Shown here piece by piece: positions 27,274 to 37,657 of a stretch of 64,000 bases of DNA (positions are counted from its first letter, which is position 1; the number at the start of each line of letters is the position of its first letter). Under the pieces are notes generated by a model. It was not told the DNA's origin. It saw only the letters and a program-made list of their open reading frames with translations, and did no database searches. The position numbers were made by a program, and so were the translations under genes. This DNA is from JASHVB01 sp963762885 (GTDB taxonomy: Bacteria > Pseudomonadota > Alphaproteobacteria > Acetobacterales > Acetobacteraceae): positions 124,001 to 188,000 of the forward strand of contig CAVXNH010000054.1 of the NCBI GenBank assembly GCA_963762885.1. The letters run 5' to 3'.

Positions 27274-27426
27274 AAAACCTCTCCCGCGGGAGCGGGAGAG
27301 GTCAGACGCGTAGCGGCGAGGGTGAGGGTGATCGGGTCGGCACGAAGCAGCTAGAGCGTGCGGCCCGATCACCCTCACCCGCCGCTTCGCGGCGACCTCT
27401 CCCGCGCGCAGCGCGGGAGAGGTTAA
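27274..27426 (+). repeat. Dispersed palindromic repeat A, copy A5, inside the atp operon
   Basis: A full copy with CCTCTCCCGCGGGAGCGGG and CTCTCCCGCGCGCAGCGCGGG ends and GAGGGTGAGGGTGATCGGGTC arms. It lies in the transcript between atpA and atpG, where its long stem could stabilise or attenuate the message. Confidence 0.85.
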
Positions 27427-27438
27427 AGGAACCACGCG

Positions 27439-28971
<1,533 letters not shown>

Positions 28972-28972
28972 A

Positions 28973-29542
28973 TCAGGCGGCTCCCTTCATGGCGAACTGC
29001 AAACGTTGCAGCCGGGACTTCAAGGACGTGTCGTAGAGGCGGGCACCGATGCGCACGACGAGGCCGCCGAGCAATTCCGGATCCACCGCTTCGTTGATGT
29101 TGACGTTGCCGTAGCCGGCCTCGATCAGGCGGGCGCGAAGCTGCTGGCGCTGCACGTCGTTCAGCGGGTGCGCCGAGGCGACCTCGGCGGTGATGATGCC
29201 GCGGCGCCGCGCCACCAAATGGCTGAACGCGCGGACGATGTCGCGTAGCGAGCGCAGGCGGCGGTTGGTCGCGATGACCCCGACGAAATCGCACACCGGC
29301 TTGCCGAAGCCCTCGGCTTGCAGCACGGCGAGGGCGGCCTTGACGGCGGTGTTGACGTCGATCAGGGGGGATTCCAACAGGCGGCGGAAGTCGGCACTGG
29401 CGTCGATCACCCGGCCGAGGTTTTCCATTTCTGCCACGACCTGATCGAGCGCATGGCTGTCTTCCGCATGGGCATAGAGCGCGGCAGCATAACGGTCGGC
29501 CATGCCGCCGCCGGATGCGATGATCGTGCCTTCTGAGGCCAC
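28973..29542 (-). CDS. atpH: ATP synthase F1 delta subunit
   Basis: The delta subunit (OSCP-like), 189 residues from the GTG at 29542 or 176 from the ATG at 29503. It links the F1 head to the peripheral stalk. The six-helix N-terminal domain (MADRYAAALYAHAED onward) and the C-terminal segment GGLVVRIGARLYDTSLKSRL are clear. The GTG is preferred because relatives carry a short extension (here VASEGTIIASGGG), though neither site has a good ribosome binding sequence. First gene of the atpHAGDC operon; the F0 genes are elsewhere, as usual in this class. Confidence 0.93.
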   Translation of the reverse strand: MASEGTIIASGGGMADRYAAALYAHAEDSHALDQVVAEMENLGRVIDASADFRRLLESPLIDVNTAVKAALAVLQAEGFGKPVCDFVGVIATNRRLRSLRDIVRAFSHLVARRRGIITAEVASAHPLNDVQRQQLRARLIEAGYGNVNINEAVDPELLGGLVVRIGARLYDTSLKSRLQRLQFAMKGAA

Positions 29543-29813
29543 GCGTATGGTTCCATATGTTGGGGCCGCGCGCGGACGCGGGCGTGTGGGGACCGGAGCC
29601 CTGACCGGCGGCGGGCCTGTAGCATGGGGTCCCCGGGCTGGCAACACGCGGCAGCCGGCGGCGACTGGGAATGCACGGGGCGCTCCCGCCAGGAGTGTAC
29701 GGGGGGCCTCCGGGATGCTAGGTAGCGTGGTGCGAAGCCCAGTTCTCGCGCAACGGCTTGATCGTAGGCGGCCGGCCTGCGCCGGCAATGACAGATTGAA
29801 TCTTCACCGCAAC

Positions 29814-30852
29814 ATGGAGACCATGACGATGGCGCAACAGCCTCGATTGATCCTGGCGGTGGCGCTGTTGGCGATGTTCGCAACTCCGGCCCTCGCGGCG
29901 CCCGCCTATATCTTGAGCAAGAGCACGCCGCTCGGCACGCCCGACCGGTGGGATTACGTGGTGTTCAGTCGCGACACCGGCCGGGTCTATGTGGCGCATG
30001 GCGACAAGGTCGCGGTCATCGACGCCAAGTCAGGCGACCTCGTCGGCGAGGTGGAGGGTATTGCCGGAGGGACGCACGGATCGGCGATCTCGGCGGCCAC
30101 TGGCCAAGGCTTCACTGACGACGGCCGCAACGGTCTTGCTATCGTCTACGACCTCAAGACGCTGAAGATCACCAGGCAAATCTCGGCCGCCAAGGATGCG
30201 GACGCCATCGCTATCGATCGTGCCAGCGGCCATCTGTTCGTGATCGAGGGCAATTCGGCTAGCATCACGGTCATCGATCCCAAGACCGACGCTGTGGTCG
30301 GCACCGTGCGGGTCGGCGAGAAGATGGAGGTACGCTGCGGGCGACGGAAGCGGTGCGGTCTTCGTCGCCGGCGAGGAGAAGCGCGATCTGTTGAAGGTCG
30401 ATACCAGAACCAACACCGTCGTGGCGCGCTGGCCTACTCCAGACTGCGCCAGCCCACACGGCCTCGCGCTTGACGTCGAGCATCACCGCGCCTTCATGGG
30501 CTGCGTCAACAGCATGATGATGGTGGTGGACACCACGAGCGGCTCCGTGGTGGCGAAATTTCCGATTGGGCGCGGCAACGACGCCGTGGCGTACGACCCC
30601 AAGCGCAAGCGGGTGTTCAGCTCGAATGGGCTCGACGGCACGGTCAGCGTCTATCAGGAGGTGACGCCCGACCGTTACGAGGCGCTGGACACCCTCACGA
30701 CGGCGATAAGCGGGCGGACCATGGACGTCGATCCGGAAACCGGTCGGCTGTTCGTCGCTGCTTCCGATGTTGATCCACCGGCCACGCCCGGCGGCCGTCC
30801 GCGACCGAAGGCCGGCACCCTGCGGCTGATGATGCTGGACCCGGCGCCTTAG
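29814..30852 (+). CDS. Secreted YVTN-type beta-propeller protein (frameshifted)
   Basis: An exported seven-bladed beta-propeller of the YncE/YVTN type. The signal peptide runs to about residue 31 (RLILAVALLAMFATPALA). Blade repeats such as GRVYVAHGDKVAVIDAKSG, GHLFVIEGNSASITVID and RVFSSNGLDGTVSVY are visible. At 30329-30330 an extra G, just before TAC (making GGTAC), breaks the frame. Without it the protein reads on through YAAGDGSGAVFVAGEEKR to a stop at 30852, about 345 residues. The last four bases overlap the convergent COG4705 gene end. Such proteins bind heme, DNA or substrates in the periplasm; function not known here. Confidence 0.8.
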
Positions 30853-31685
30853 CGGGCTTCCGCGGGGACGCTCGCCGGACGGCGCAATTTGGGGGACAGC
30901 AGCACCAAAACCACCATCGCCACGACGATGGTGGCCGTTGCTGCGAACTGGCCGAAGTCCAAGCCGCCCTGGGCGAGCGGCTTGGTCAGGGTGTCGCCAA
31001 GGGTGGCGCCGAGCGGGCGGGTCAGGATGTAGGTCGCCCAAAACAGGATCGGCAGCGGAAGGGCCTTCAGCAGGTGCAGCACGGCTACCAGGCCGATCAA
31101 TCCGGCGAACAGCACGGCGCCGAGTTCGAAACCCCACGGGTCCCATCCACCTTGTGGGGCTTGGGCGATCTTGTCCATCAAGTCCGGGATAGTCTCGGAG
31201 GTGAAGTCGCCGAGTGCCGTACCGAGGGTGTTGGAGACCAGGATGGTCAGCCAATAGAACACTTCGTCAGTGCGGTTGGTGATCCGATCCGCGGCGATGT
31301 GACCGGTGGTCAGCCGCCAGACAATCAATAGCAAGATCACCAGTCCGAGCAGCATTGCCGAGGATAGGACGTAGCCGAGGTGCAGGGTGCGGTCGATGAA
31401 GTCGGACGTGGTGGTGCCGACGGTGGTGGTGGCCACCACCACCAGCCAGTAGGACACGGGATGATAGCGTCGAGCGATAACCTGGGCGGTCATGGTGGCG
31501 ATGAAGAAGCCGAGAAAGATCAGGGTGGCGATGAGGTAGCCCGCCTTCAGCGTCATCGACACGGCGTCCCCGCCGGTCTCGCCCACGGTTGTGGCGCAGA
31601 TCTTGACCAGCCAGAACATCAGGGTCGCCTGCGGTGCCTTGCTGAGCGCCTCGGAGACCAGACCGGCTTTGTGCTGCGCCCTCAT
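30849..31685 (-). CDS. COG4705-type multi-pass membrane protein
   Basis: A 278-residue inner-membrane protein with about eight membrane segments. It contains four internal repeats, each with a short Thr/Gly/Asp motif at a helix end: ATTVGETGGD, TTTVGTTTSDF, SNTLGTALGDF and RPLGATLGDTL. This repetition is characteristic of the COG4705 family of uncharacterised membrane proteins and suggests a transporter or channel with conserved polar sites. The ATG at 31685 is preceded by GAGGAAAGG; an upstream codon at 31718 is possible. Divergent from the outer-membrane gene at 31689, with almost no space between. Confidence 0.8.
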   Translation of the reverse strand: MRAQHKAGLVSEALSKAPQATLMFWLVKICATTVGETGGDAVSMTLKAGYLIATLIFLGFFIATMTAQVIARRYHPVSYWLVVVATTTVGTTTSDFIDRTLHLGYVLSSAMLLGLVILLLIVWRLTTGHIAADRITNRTDEVFYWLTILVSNTLGTALGDFTSETIPDLMDKIAQAPQGGWDPWGFELGAVLFAGLIGLVAVLHLLKALPLPILFWATYILTRPLGATLGDTLTKPLAQGGLDFGQFAATATIVVAMVVLVLLSPKLRRPASVPAEAR

Positions 31686-31688
31686 CGC

Positions 31689-32501
31689 GTGCCTTTCCTC
31701 GGTGGAAGCGAAGCGCACAGGTTCATCAGCCAGTGCGCAAGGTCAATTTGCGTTTTCGCAACGCGGCTGCGGACCTTGGCTTGCTGCGCCGCGCTGCTGG
31801 CGCCGGCGCTCGCCGTTGCTGGCCCTCCATACCTGACGGACGATCCGCAGCCCACCGAACCGGGGCATTGGGAGATTTACAATTTCGTGCAAGGCACGGT
31901 CGGGTACGGGGCGCTGCTCGGCGAGGCCGGGCTCGACCTCAACTACGGGGGCGCAAAGAACCTGCAATTGACCGCCGTTTTGCCAATCGGCTTCTACAAT
32001 GAAAACGGCTTCTCCGCCACGGGCCTGCGGACTGGCACAGGCATGGTCGAGTTGGCTGCGAAATACGAATTCCTGCACCAGAGCGACAACGGTTGGTTAC
32101 CGGACGTGAGCGTGTTCCCCCAATTCCTGATCCCGACCGAACACAACTTCGGTTACGACCGCACCAACTTCTTCCTGCCAATCTGGGCGGAGAAAGACTT
32201 CGGTCCATGGTCGGTGTTCGGCGGCGGCGGTTATGAACTCAACCCCGGCCCCGGCGCGCGCAACTTCTGGCAAGGTGGGATCGCCGTCAACCGCACGATG
32301 AGCCAGCAGCTCCAGCTCGGCGTGGAGGTCTACGGCCAGACCTCCGACACCGTGGCCCGCGACGGCTATACCGCCCTCAACTTCGGCGCCACCTACAGGC
32401 TGGTCGAGCACTGGTCGCTGCTCGCCTCCGCCGGTCCGACCTGGACCCAGGGCGGCGGTCATGGCGAGGTGTTCTATCTCTCGCTCAAGGCGGATTATTG
32501 A
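31689..32501 (+). CDS. Outer-membrane beta-barrel, MetA/phenol-degradation-like family
   Basis: An exported barrel of about 240 mature residues. The signal sequence CCAALLAPALAVAG is followed by PPYLTDDPQPTEPGHWEIY, typical of the Phenol_MetA_deg / transporter-like outer-membrane family. Alternating aromatic strands follow (FGPWSVFGGGGYELNPG, HWSLLASAGPTWTQGGG). The start is uncertain. A GTG at 31689 gives a long basic N-region, and a GTG at 31733 in another frame (MRKVNLRFRNAA) looks like a more natural N-terminus that would need a frame change near 31765. It ends in a Tyr, a common barrel end. Confidence 0.65.
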   Translation: MPFLGGSEAHRFISQCARSICVFATRLRTLACCAALLAPALAVAGPPYLTDDPQPTEPGHWEIYNFVQGTVGYGALLGEAGLDLNYGGAKNLQLTAVLPIGFYNENGFSATGLRTGTGMVELAAKYEFLHQSDNGWLPDVSVFPQFLIPTEHNFGYDRTNFFLPIWAEKDFGPWSVFGGGGYELNPGPGARNFWQGGIAVNRTMSQQLQLGVEVYGQTSDTVARDGYTALNFGATYRLVEHWSLLASAGPTWTQGGGHGEVFYLSLKADY

Positions 32502-32806
32502 CGGAGGTGATCCGTAGCCAGACGTCCGCGATAACAGGGATGGGCGATCAACTGCCCGTTGTGAGCGCGGGACTGGGCCAAGGCGGGGCCTGTCATGCTT
32601 CCGGCCGGCCTGGGCGGCAACCGGCAAGGGGCATCTGACGGTCCCCTCGATCGATCAGCACGGTCGCTGCCCCGGGGTGCCAGGTCGAACTATCTCCCGG
32701 GTCGAACTATCTCGGGGTGACTTCCGGTGACGAGCCATCGATCCGCGCGGCCGATCGCACGCCGCCGAGGGTAGCTATTCGCCCCGCCGGCCTGTATTTT
32801 AGCGGG
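32502..32806. other. Gap with no gene seen
   Basis: About 300 bases between the barrel protein and the YcgN-like gene. I see no convincing open frame. The only structure is a short duplication of GTCGAACTATCTC at about 32683 and 32701. Confidence 0.5.
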
Positions 32807-33292
32807 ATGCCCGGTCCACGCCCGTTCTGGAAGACCAAGCAGCTTGAAGAGATGACCGACGCCGAGTGGGAATCCCTCTGCGACGGATGTGGCCGCTGCT
32901 GCCTGCACAAGCTGCGCGACGACGTCACCGAGGCCTTGTCCTTTACCAACGTCGCCTGTCGCTTGCTAGACCTGCACACCTGCCAGTGCAGCGATTACGC
33001 CCATCGCCGCCGCCGCGTGCCGGACTGTGTCCAACTGACCCCGGCGGAAGTGCGGGAGATCGACTGGCTGCCGCCATCCTGCGCCTATCGCCGGGTCGCC
33101 GAGGGCAAGGATCTGGCCTGGTGGCACCCGCTGGTGTCGGGCGATCCCGACACCGTGCACCAGGCGGGCGTCTCGGTGCGCGGCCGAGCCATCAGCGAAC
33201 GCAAAGCCCGATCGTTCGAACAACACCTCGCCGACTGGCCGGGGCGCGCGCCGCGCCCACGGCGTCCCTCCAAGGAGACCGAATCATGTTGA
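32807..33292 (+). CDS. YcgN/UPF0260 cysteine-cluster protein
   Basis: A 161-residue cytosolic protein of the UPF0260 (YcgN) family. Its conserved cysteines are CDGCGRCCLHKL, ACRLLDLHTCQCSDY and VPDCVQL, suggesting a metal or Fe-S site. FWKTKQLEEM at the start and WWHPLVSGDPDTVHQAG near the end are also family features. The ATG at 32807 was chosen over upstream extensions. The stop overlaps the start of the next gene. The role of the family is unknown. Confidence 0.9.
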   Translation: MPGPRPFWKTKQLEEMTDAEWESLCDGCGRCCLHKLRDDVTEALSFTNVACRLLDLHTCQCSDYAHRRRRVPDCVQLTPAEVREIDWLPPSCAYRRVAEGKDLAWWHPLVSGDPDTVHQAGVSVRGRAISERKARSFEQHLADWPGRAPRPRRPSKETESC

Positions 33293-34206
33293 AGAATGCG
33301 CTGTTCGGTGGCGTCAACGCCGCGGTGTTGACGCCGATGAATGCCGACCTGTCGGTCGACCTGGACCGCATGGCGGCGCACTGCCGGTGGTTGCTGGCGC
33401 ATGGGTGCAACGGCTTGGCGGTGATGGGCACCACGGGCGAGGCCAACAGCCTGGGTATCAGCGAGCGCATCGCCGTGCTGGAAGGCCTGGTCGCACGCGG
33501 CATCCCGGGGGGAAAAATGCTGCCCGGCACCGGCACCACCGCGATCACCGACACCGTGCTGCTGACCCGCAAGGCGGCGGAACTGGGGTGCCGCGGCGCT
33601 CTGCTGCTGCCGCCGTTCTATTACAAGAACCCGTCGGATGATGGATTGCTGGCCTATTTCGGCGAGGTGATCCAGCGCGTCGGCGGCGGCATCAAGCTGT
33701 ATCTGTATAATTTCCCGCAGCAGTCGGCGATCCCGTTCAGCGTGGATTTCATTGCCCGCTTGCTCGCGGCGCACCCGGGCGCTGTGCAGGGCATCAAGGA
33801 CTCCAGCGGCAGCTATGAAAACGGCCTGGCCTATGTGGAGAATTTCGCGCGCGACGGGTTCGAGGTGTATGCCGGCGACGACGCGCTGCTGTATCCGCTG
33901 CTGCAAAAGGGTGGCGCGGGCTGCATCACCGCGGCATCCAACGTGAACTGCGCCATCGCCGCCCAGGTCTATGCCGGCTGGAACAAGCCGGGGATCGAGG
34001 CGCTGCATGCGACGCTGAGCGCCACGCGCAAGGCGGTGACCTCGGTGCCGCTGATCCCGGCGCTGAAGACGCTGGTGGCGCGCAACACCGGCGACGACCG
34101 CTGGCTGAACATCCGCCCGCCGCATTTGAAGCTGACCGAGGCACAGCGGACGGCGCTGTTCACCGCGTTCGACGCCTGCGGGATCGAGTTGGCGCGGGCG
34201 GCCTAA
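33286..34206 (+). CDS. Dihydrodipicolinate synthase/N-acetylneuraminate lyase-family aldolase
   Basis: A 306-residue class I aldolase of the DapA family. The Schiff-base Lys is in AVQGIKDSSG, the catalytic Tyr in LYLYNFPQQS, and the substrate-binding Thr pair in VMGTTGEANSL. The surrounding genes are catabolic and the sequence diverges from true DapA, so it may cleave a keto-acid rather than make lysine (inference). AAGGAG precedes the ATG, which overlaps the YcgN stop region. Repeat A6 follows directly. Confidence 0.88.
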   Translation: MLKNALFGGVNAAVLTPMNADLSVDLDRMAAHCRWLLAHGCNGLAVMGTTGEANSLGISERIAVLEGLVARGIPGGKMLPGTGTTAITDTVLLTRKAAELGCRGALLLPPFYYKNPSDDGLLAYFGEVIQRVGGGIKLYLYNFPQQSAIPFSVDFIARLLAAHPGAVQGIKDSSGSYENGLAYVENFARDGFEVYAGDDALLYPLLQKGGAGCITAASNVNCAIAAQVYAGWNKPGIEALHATLSATRKAVTSVPLIPALKTLVARNTGDDRWLNIRPPHLKLTEAQRTALFTAFDACGIELARAA

Positions 34207-34332
34207 CCTCTCCCGCTACGCGGGAGAGGTCGATGGTGCGAAGCACCGAGGGTGAGGGTGATCGGGTCGGCACGTAGCGGGTAGGGCGGGGCGACCCGAG
34301 CACCGTCACCGTGCTCGTTACGCTCGCCGCTT
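34204..34332 (+). repeat. Dispersed palindromic repeat A, copy A6 (degenerate)
   Basis: The left half is good (CCTCTCCCGCTACGCGGGAGAGG, then GAGGGTGAGGGTGATCGGGTC); the right half is worn (CGACCCGAGCACCGTCACCG) and lacks the terminal hairpin. It starts within the last codon of the aldolase gene and so supplies its stop region. Confidence 0.75.
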
Positions 34333-34348
34333 GAAGAAGGAGGGGCTC

Positions 34349-35749
34349 ATGACGCTGGCCGAACAGATCGCCGAACGCATCCACGCGCTGCGCTTCGAGG
34401 ACATCACGCCGACGGCGCTGGAATGGACGCAAACGGCGTTCATCGACACGGTGGGCGTGACGCTGGCCGGGATCATGGAGGCTGGACCTCGTATCCTGAT
34501 GCGGCTGCCGGGCGTGGGCGGTCCAGGCCCGTGCCAGGTGTTCGGCACCGACACGCGCACCGGGCCGCTCGATGCGACGCTGATCAACGGCACCGCGTCG
34601 CATGCTCTGGACTACGACGACGTGTCCGGCGTGATGGGCGCGCATCCGTCGGTCATGCTGGTGTCGCCGCTGCTGGCGCTGGGCGAGATGCAGGGCAGCA
34701 GCGGACGCGACATCGCACTGGCTTATGTGGTGGGCTACGAGACCGAGTGCCGCATCGCGCGCGGCGTGCATTTCCATCATTACGACAAGGGCTGGCATCC
34801 GACCGCGACGCTGGGAATCTTCGGCACGGTCGCCGCCGCGGCGCGGCTGCTGCGGATGTCGGTGGAGCAAACCGCGGTGGCGCTGGGCATGGCGGCGTCG
34901 TTCGCATCGGGATTGAAGGCGAATTTCGGCACGATGACCAAGCCGCTGCATGTCGGTCATAGTGCTCGTAACGGATTGTTCGCGGCGTTCATGGCGCGCG
35001 ACGGGTTCACCGCCAATCCGGGGGCGTTCGAACACAAGCAGGGGTTTCTCGACGTGTTCAACGGGCCGGGCACCTATGACACGGCGCGCATGCTGGCAGA
35101 CTGGTATGTGTCGTTCGAATGCGACGGCGGCGCGGAGCCGGGGTTGAAGCCGTATCCGTGCTGCGGCTCGACGCATGCGTCGATCAATCGGATGATCGAG
35201 CTGGCGCGGCTGCACGATCTGACCCCGGAACGGGTCGAGACGATCGAGATCCTGCCGCATCCGCGGCGGCTGCCGCACACCAATAACCCCGATCCGCGTT
35301 CGCCGCTGGGCGCCAAGTTCAGCATCCAGTATTGCGTCGCTCGGGCGCTGACAGACCGCGCGGTGAAGCTGGAGCATTTCGAGGGCGATGCGCCGTTCGA
35401 TCCCGCGGTGCGGGCGTTGATGGCGCGGACCGAGGCTCGGCCGCATCCCGATATGGCGGATGATTCTCCGCTGCAATGGGGGACGGAGATTATTGTCGCC
35501 ACGCGGGATGGCGAACGGTTCGCCTCGCGGCTGGATGATTTCGAACGGCTGGGACCGGGTGCGCGGCCGATGACTCGCGAGGCGCTGTGGGACAAGTTTT
35601 CCGACTGTGCTGCGCGGGCGTTGCCACGGGCGCGGGTTGCTCCGCTGTTCGAGTTGCTTGGGCGGATAGAGCAGGTGGGCGATGTCGCGGAGATGACGCG
35701 GCTGATGGATTTGCGCGGGGCGGCCCGGGATGCAGCGCAGGCCGCGTGA
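34349..35749 (+). CDS. MmgE/PrpD-family protein
   Basis: A 466-residue member of the MmgE/PrpD family, which includes 2-methylcitrate dehydratase and related dehydratases or isomerases. The N-terminal helical domain has FIDTVGVTLAG, NGTASHALDYDDV and GYETECRIARG. MTKPLHVGHSARNG is the typical active-site stretch. The ATG at 34349 is preceded by AAGGAGGGG. Probably co-transcribed with the RidA-like gene 24 bases downstream. Substrate not determined. Confidence 0.88.
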   Translation: MTLAEQIAERIHALRFEDITPTALEWTQTAFIDTVGVTLAGIMEAGPRILMRLPGVGGPGPCQVFGTDTRTGPLDATLINGTASHALDYDDVSGVMGAHPSVMLVSPLLALGEMQGSSGRDIALAYVVGYETECRIARGVHFHHYDKGWHPTATLGIFGTVAAAARLLRMSVEQTAVALGMAASFASGLKANFGTMTKPLHVGHSARNGLFAAFMARDGFTANPGAFEHKQGFLDVFNGPGTYDTARMLADWYVSFECDGGAEPGLKPYPCCGSTHASINRMIELARLHDLTPERVETIEILPHPRRLPHTNNPDPRSPLGAKFSIQYCVARALTDRAVKLEHFEGDAPFDPAVRALMARTEARPHPDMADDSPLQWGTEIIVATRDGERFASRLDDFERLGPGARPMTREALWDKFSDCAARALPRARVAPLFELLGRIEQVGDVAEMTRLMDLRGAARDAAQAA

Positions 35750-35773
35750 ACCGGGCGAGTAGGAGGGAACGAC

Positions 35774-36235
35774 ATGACCGCTGATGAACGCCTGGCCGCG
35801 CTGGGCCTGAGCTTGCCGCCACCGCCAAAGCCGGCGGGTAATTACGTGCCGTTTCGGCTGGCCGGGTCGCTGCTGTTTCTTTCGGGCGTCGGGCCGCGGC
35901 GCATGGATGGGACGTCGGTCACTGGGAAGGTTGGCGCTGAGGTTTCGCTGGAACGGGCGCAGGAGGCGGCAAAGCTGTGCGGGCTGAACCTGCTGACCAA
36001 CATGATCTCGGCGGTGGGCTCGCTGGAGCGGATCGATACGGTGCTGAAGGTGCTGGGGATGGTCAACGCCGTGCCGGATTTCACCCGGCATCCGCAGGTG
36101 ATCGATGGCTGCACCGATCTGTTCGTCGCGGTGTTCGGGGATAACGGGCGGCCGGCGCGGTCGGCTGTCGGGATGGGGAGTCTGCCGTTCAATATCTCGG
36201 TCGAGGTAGAGGCGGTTGTGTTGGTGAAACCGTAA
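35774..36235 (+). CDS. RidA/YjgF-family protein
   Basis: A 153-residue trimeric RidA-like protein. Family members hydrolyse reactive enamines or imines, or act in catabolic pathways. LLFLSGVGPRRMDG, AQEAAKLCGLNLL and the Arg of NGRPARSAVGMGSLP are characteristic; the last binds the substrate carboxylate in relatives. GGAGGGAA precedes the ATG. Its stop lies at the very edge of repeat A7. It follows MmgE/PrpD, suggesting a role in the same pathway. Confidence 0.88.
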   Translation: MTADERLAALGLSLPPPPKPAGNYVPFRLAGSLLFLSGVGPRRMDGTSVTGKVGAEVSLERAQEAAKLCGLNLLTNMISAVGSLERIDTVLKVLGMVNAVPDFTRHPQVIDGCTDLFVAVFGDNGRPARSAVGMGSLPFNISVEVEAVVLVKP

Positions 36236-36388
36236 CCTCTCCCGCGGGAGCGGGAGAGGTCGAGACGCATCAGCGTCGAGGGTGAGGGTGATCGGGTCGG
36301 CACGGTCTACCTGCTTACGTGCGGCCCGATCACCCTCACCCTCGGTGCTTCGCACCATCGACCTCTCCCGCTCCCGCGGGAGAGGTTT
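36233..36388 (+). repeat. Dispersed palindromic repeat A, copy A7 (full)
   Basis: A full copy between two convergent genes: CCTCTCCCGCGGGAGCGGG at the left, CTCCCGCGGGAGAGG at the right, with paired GAGGGTGAGGGTGATCGGGTC arms. It touches the RidA gene stop and provides the last 28 or so codons of the HpaI-like gene. Confidence 0.88.
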
Positions 36389-37359
36389 CGTACCTCTATA
36401 CCGGGCAGCTTGCGCTTTTGGTGGGCGCGCCCTAGCCGGGCGGAGTCTTCGTTATGATCGGCGATGACGCGCACACCATCATCGATGCGGGCAACGATGT
36501 TGGCGGGGGTGCCGCCTTCCAAAAACGCGATGCCGTTCTTCTTGCATGCGGCCAGCACCCGGTCGCGCGCCTCCTGCATTTCGGGCGGATACGGATCGCG
36601 CCGCAGCGTGGTGTAGCCGAGCGACAGGCCAAGATCGCCCGGCCCCATCTCGGCGAAACCGAGGCCGGGCACGGCGCAGATCGCCGCGCAATTGGCGATG
36701 CCTTCCGGGCTTTCCAATTTGACGCCGAGCAATAGCTCGCCTTCCGGGTTCAAGGGCCAGGGATCGCAACGCTGCATGTAATCCTGCTGCGACAGGCCCC
36801 AGATGGCGGCGGCGGTCGCTTCCGAACCTCGGCCGCGCGTGCCGATCCCGAGCAAGACGCCGCCGCCCGGTGTCGTGCCGCCGCGCGTGCTGCCGGTTGC
36901 GCCGCGCATGCGGTTCAGCGCTGATGGGATTGCCGTATCGACGCCTTGCGGATGGTGCGGGTAGCGGCAGGATTCGATGAAAGCCCGCGTGGCGTCGGCG
37001 CTTTCCGCCTGGCACAACAGGATGCCATGCGCCCCGCGGCCGAGGATCTGGCGGAACTGCCAGGCGTTGTAGCGCACGTGATGGGCGTCGATGCCGTTCA
37101 CCGGGGCCTCGACGATCACCGCCGGCGTGCGATGGCCGGAGCGCGTCGGGCCGCCATCGACCAGGCCGCGCAGATACTCGGCGAGACCGGCCATGTCGAA
37201 CGAGCCATGCTCCATGCCGACATTGATGTAATCGGCCCAGGTGCCGGCATCATCCTTGCCTTGCGCGTAGGTCAGCACGTGGCCGCTATGCGGACCCTCG
37301 TAGTAGATCGCCTGATCCTGCGACAACAATTCGATAGCGCGGTTGAGGCGGGCGGCCAT
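36307..37359 (-). CDS. HpcH/HpaI aldolase/citrate lyase-family protein (C-terminus from repeat A)
   Basis: A 350-residue metal-dependent aldolase family protein. The metal-binding Glu and Asp are in VKLESPEGIANCAAI and EMGPGDLGLSLGY. The N-terminal half has VIVEAPVNGIDAHHVRY, with a His as in HpaI. GGAGG lies eight bases before the ATG at 37359. After EVRNLS the frame runs into repeat A7, which adds RGRWCEAPRVRVIG and the stop, so the native end has been lost or replaced. It is convergent with the RidA gene. Likely a keto-acid lyase in the same catabolic cluster (inference). Confidence 0.85.
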   Translation of the reverse strand: MAARLNRAIELLSQDQAIYYEGPHSGHVLTYAQGKDDAGTWADYINVGMEHGSFDMAGLAEYLRGLVDGGPTRSGHRTPAVIVEAPVNGIDAHHVRYNAWQFRQILGRGAHGILLCQAESADATRAFIESCRYPHHPQGVDTAIPSALNRMRGATGSTRGGTTPGGGVLLGIGTRGRGSEATAAAIWGLSQQDYMQRCDPWPLNPEGELLLGVKLESPEGIANCAAICAVPGLGFAEMGPGDLGLSLGYTTLRRDPYPPEMQEARDRVLAACKKNGIAFLEGGTPANIVARIDDGVRVIADHNEDSARLGRAHQKRKLPGIEVRNLSRGSGRGRWCEAPRVRVIGPHVSR

Positions 37360-37441
37360 AGCGGAGTCCTCCAACGTTCGGTTGCGGCGAGTGTGCGCCT
37401 GGGACTGTGGGCGGCGTCAAGGTTCGTGGATTGGTATGGTA

Positions 37442-37533
37442 GCGGCCCGATCACCCTCACCCTCGACGCTGCGCGTCTTGACCACCGGGTCCAGCGCCCG
37501 GTGGCATGCCTCTCCTGCTCCCGCGGGAGAGGT
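37442..37533 (+). repeat. Dispersed palindromic repeat A, partial copy A8
   Basis: The right half only: CCCGATCACCCTCACCCTCGA..., with an insertion (CCACCGGGTCCAGCGCCCGG hairpin), then CTCCTGCTCCCGCGGGAGAGG. It lies between divergent genes, upstream of the solute-binding protein. Confidence 0.7.
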
Positions 37534-37657
37534 GGTTTACCGTGCGGTAGGAACCGCCATAGACTTGCCGCCTGGTGGACGCATCGTAGTGAAGCATCCG
37601 CTATTTTCGAAACCAATGCGGCCGCCGCGACGCGGCCGACAAGGGAAGGAGCAGCCT

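Noticed and set aside
34160..36358. A 732-codon open frame on the minus strand
   Set aside because: It is the antisense shadow of the intact MmgE/PrpD and RidA genes in high-GC DNA. Its N-terminus and C-terminus are translated repeat A, and it has no domain.
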